A stretch of DNA of 64,000 nt from Agapanthus africanus (lineage: Eukaryota; Streptophyta; Magnoliopsida; Asparagales; Amaryllidaceae). The stretch lies in contig JASDDO010000006.1 of NCBI GenBank assembly GCA_030015575.1, forward strand, positions 383,058,137-383,122,136, given 5' to 3'. Within the stretch, counting starts at the first letter, position 1. The number at the start of each line of letters is the position of its first letter. Shown piece by piece: positions 62,073-64,000 of this stretch. The notes beneath the pieces were generated by a model that was not told the DNA's origin, did no database searches, and saw only the letters and a program-made list of their open reading frames with translations. The translations under genes and the position numbers were made by a program.

Positions 62073-64000
62073 TGTTCCCCTCCGAATGGCGGCTCATAGA
62101 CGACGTGAGGACGCCTTCTTGCCTGAGATTCGGGGCAGATGCTATATGGTTTTATCCGTCCACCTCTCCGAAGATGCCAAGTTGATTTATGGCACCGTGT
62201 ATCGGATGTTTAAACAGATGCGGCCGATGTAGCAGACTTCATCAGATTCCACCTCGCTTGAGGGGTTTTTGATTGTGGGGACGCTCTTCCCTGCAAGCGC
62301 AAGCCCCTGCAGTTAATTACGCTACCGCATCGCGGTAACAACTTTCTCCTTCTCCAGAATTTCACTTCGTGTCGTGTGTGTTTATTTTTTTTGTGGTTGC
62401 CCGTGGATTGTATACGGAGACTGAATAATGACGTCGCCCGTAGGACGTGGATTAGTCCAAATCCGTATTTACTTAGATTTGGGTTTGGTGTTTTTAGTTT
62501 AAGGATGCATTAGTCGCGTTGCGGCTAAGATCAACTCAAACGTTCGTTAAGGATACGATAGTCCTGTTTGAGACTAAGATCAACTTAACGTGATGATCCA
62601 TTTAATATATGGCCGTCGGGACTCGTCACCTCTCTGACGACGTTGAAGGATTACAACGGCAGATGTCAAAGGAGTTCAGAGATGTACCCTTGAACCAAGG
62701 TTGATTTGGAGTTTTATAGTCCGTTTGAATGTTTAAGGATACGTTAGCCGTGTTTGGGGGCTAAGATCAACTTAAACGGGATCGTTTAGATCCGGCAAAA
62801 GAGCATTTGGAGGCTCTATTGTTCCAGTTTAGGGACGTAGTGGTCCATAGGTAGTTTAGGGACGTTGCGGTCCATGCTCCAGTTTAGGGACGTGGTGGTC
62901 CATGTTCCAGTTTAGGGACATGGTGGTCCGACATTAGTTTAAGGACGTTTCGGTCCGACATTAGTTTAAGGACGTTTCGGTCCGACATTAGTTTAGGGAC
63001 GTTTCGGTCCGACATTAGTTTAGGGACGTTTCGGTCCGATATTAGTTTAGGGACGTTTCGGTCCAATATTAGTTTAAGGACGTTTCGGTCCACGAGTTTA
63101 AGGACCCCGCAGTCCATATTCATGTGTGGTCATTGGGACCCGTCGCCTCTCTGACGTCGTTGAAAGATTACAACGACAGGTGTCAGAGGAGCTCAGAGAT
63201 GTACCCTCGAACCGGATATAAATTAATTTAAAGGAGCAATCTTGCTCAGTCAATTTAATTTGAGAACTTAAGGCCATGATTGGGCTAAGTCCCGTTGAGC
63301 ATATTCAACATTTTTCTTGATCTTTTGGCCTATTAGGCCTGTGCTAGGGCTTTGCCCATATTTAATAATGCACTGCATTTTATTCTGGCCTGCTAGGCCT
63401 CTTTGATTTGGGCTCTGTCCCTTTATTTATGATGCAGAGCATCTGTTTTGGTTTGGGCTCTGCCCCTTTTTTTTAAATAATGCATTGCATTTTATTAGGC
63501 CTGTTAGGCCTTCTTTAATTGGGCTTGGCCCTTTTGTAAATAATGCAGTGCATTTGTCTGGCGCTTTGCGCTAAATAATGGGCGCAAACTCATATGGTGA
63601 TGACACGTGTCATGCTCTGGCGAGTGCAAGCGCAACTGCGCTGTTCTAGTGCGCTGTGCTTGCGCTGCTGACACGTGGCGCGCTGTGGTGAATCGCGCCA
63701 GTTTTAGAGAGCAAGGCTCTGTTTCAAAAGCGCATAGCGCAATTGGTTCAGATGCTGACACGTGGCGCTCTCTGGTGGCTTGCGCCAATCCAAGAGTGCA
63801 ACAGTGCAGTTTTGCAAGTGCAAGGCGCTATGATTTAAGAATCTTTTAGATTCAATGAACAGAAGTGCAAAGCACTGTTAGATTTTTTTTTTGATCTAAT
63901 TTAGATCAAAGAAAAAGATAAGTTTTTTCTTATCTTAAAGAACCAAAGGTTCATGAAAAAGTGCAAGGCACTATTTTTATTTTATTTATTCAGTTATTCA
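62073..64000 (-). mobile_element. Element K: C-type Tat LTR, minus strand, runs off window
   Basis: The plus strand starts TGTTCCCCTCCGAATGGCGG (reverse of the C LTR 3' end, AGGGGAACA). It then mirrors C: structured block (62155-62215), CTGCAG and GCTACCGC hairpins (62310-62335), GTGGATTGTATACGG (62403), two copies of the 85-bp block (62620-62705 and 63130-63220), eleven GGAC-N6-GTCC units (62832-63113), GGCCTGTTAGGCC-type palindromes (63330-63530) and hairpin tiling (63839-63972). It is the best partner for comparison with C. Confidence 0.85.

Overview
This window is plant nuclear DNA from a large, repeat-rich genome, almost certainly a flowering plant. It contains no recognisable single-copy host gene, operon, rRNA gene or CRISPR array. 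Nearly everything legible is LTR retrotransposon sequence, nested several layers deep. The evidence is TG...CA-ended long terminal repeats, 5-bp target-site duplications (TSDs), a tRNA-primed PBS in several elements, Ty3/gypsy Tat-lineage proteins (ORF1, Gag, protease, RT, two RNase H domains, integrase) and one Ty1/copia-type element with an initiator-Met PBS.

Layout. 1-3195: purine-rich antisense sequence, a frame-broken glycine-rich coding remnant, an old tRNA-derived SINE and AT-rich DNA. 3196-6005: a 2.8-kb solo LTR. 7037-32074: an intron-bearing gene resembling the 'putative gypsy type transposon' family (Transposase_28-like). A TRIM (7901-8824) and a 22-kb Tat retrotransposon, element A (9139-31174), split it. 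Inside A, the integrase is split by a same-family solo LTR, B (18080-23032), which contains a truncated Tat element of another family, C (18291-about 22305). A's 3' region carries a second solo LTR of the 3196-6005 family (26196-29381, perfect TSD). 32199-34785: a minus-strand Tat LTR. 34850-36222: short tandem repeats and an unrecognised broken gene. 36223-36763: a copia LTR fragment.

36764-52545 is element D, a minus-strand Tat derivative. It has ORF1, Gag and protease but no RT, RNase H or integrase. In the opposite orientation it carries a plant-mobile-domain (PMD) gene with at least four, probably five, introns (40508-44693). 52546-53039: a fragment of a C-family LTR. 53040-54171: the start of another LTR. 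54172-62072: a copia-type element with 2.07-kb LTRs and a non-coding interior (LARD-like). 62073-64000: a minus-strand C-family LTR that runs off the window.

The most unusual signal is structural. The LTRs of the Tat families (A, C and D/H), but not those of the copia, TRIM or solo-LTR families here, are tiled with short perfect inverted repeats every 15-30 bp. Between two C-family copies the stems are kept while loops drift, and one stem shows paired compensatory substitutions. Related arrays are GGAC-N6-GTCC mini-hairpins, variable-stem/constant-loop modules in the 3' regions, paired CACGTG boxes, and a structured block just before the LTR 3' end. All hairpins were found by reading the sequence; no folding program or database search was run.
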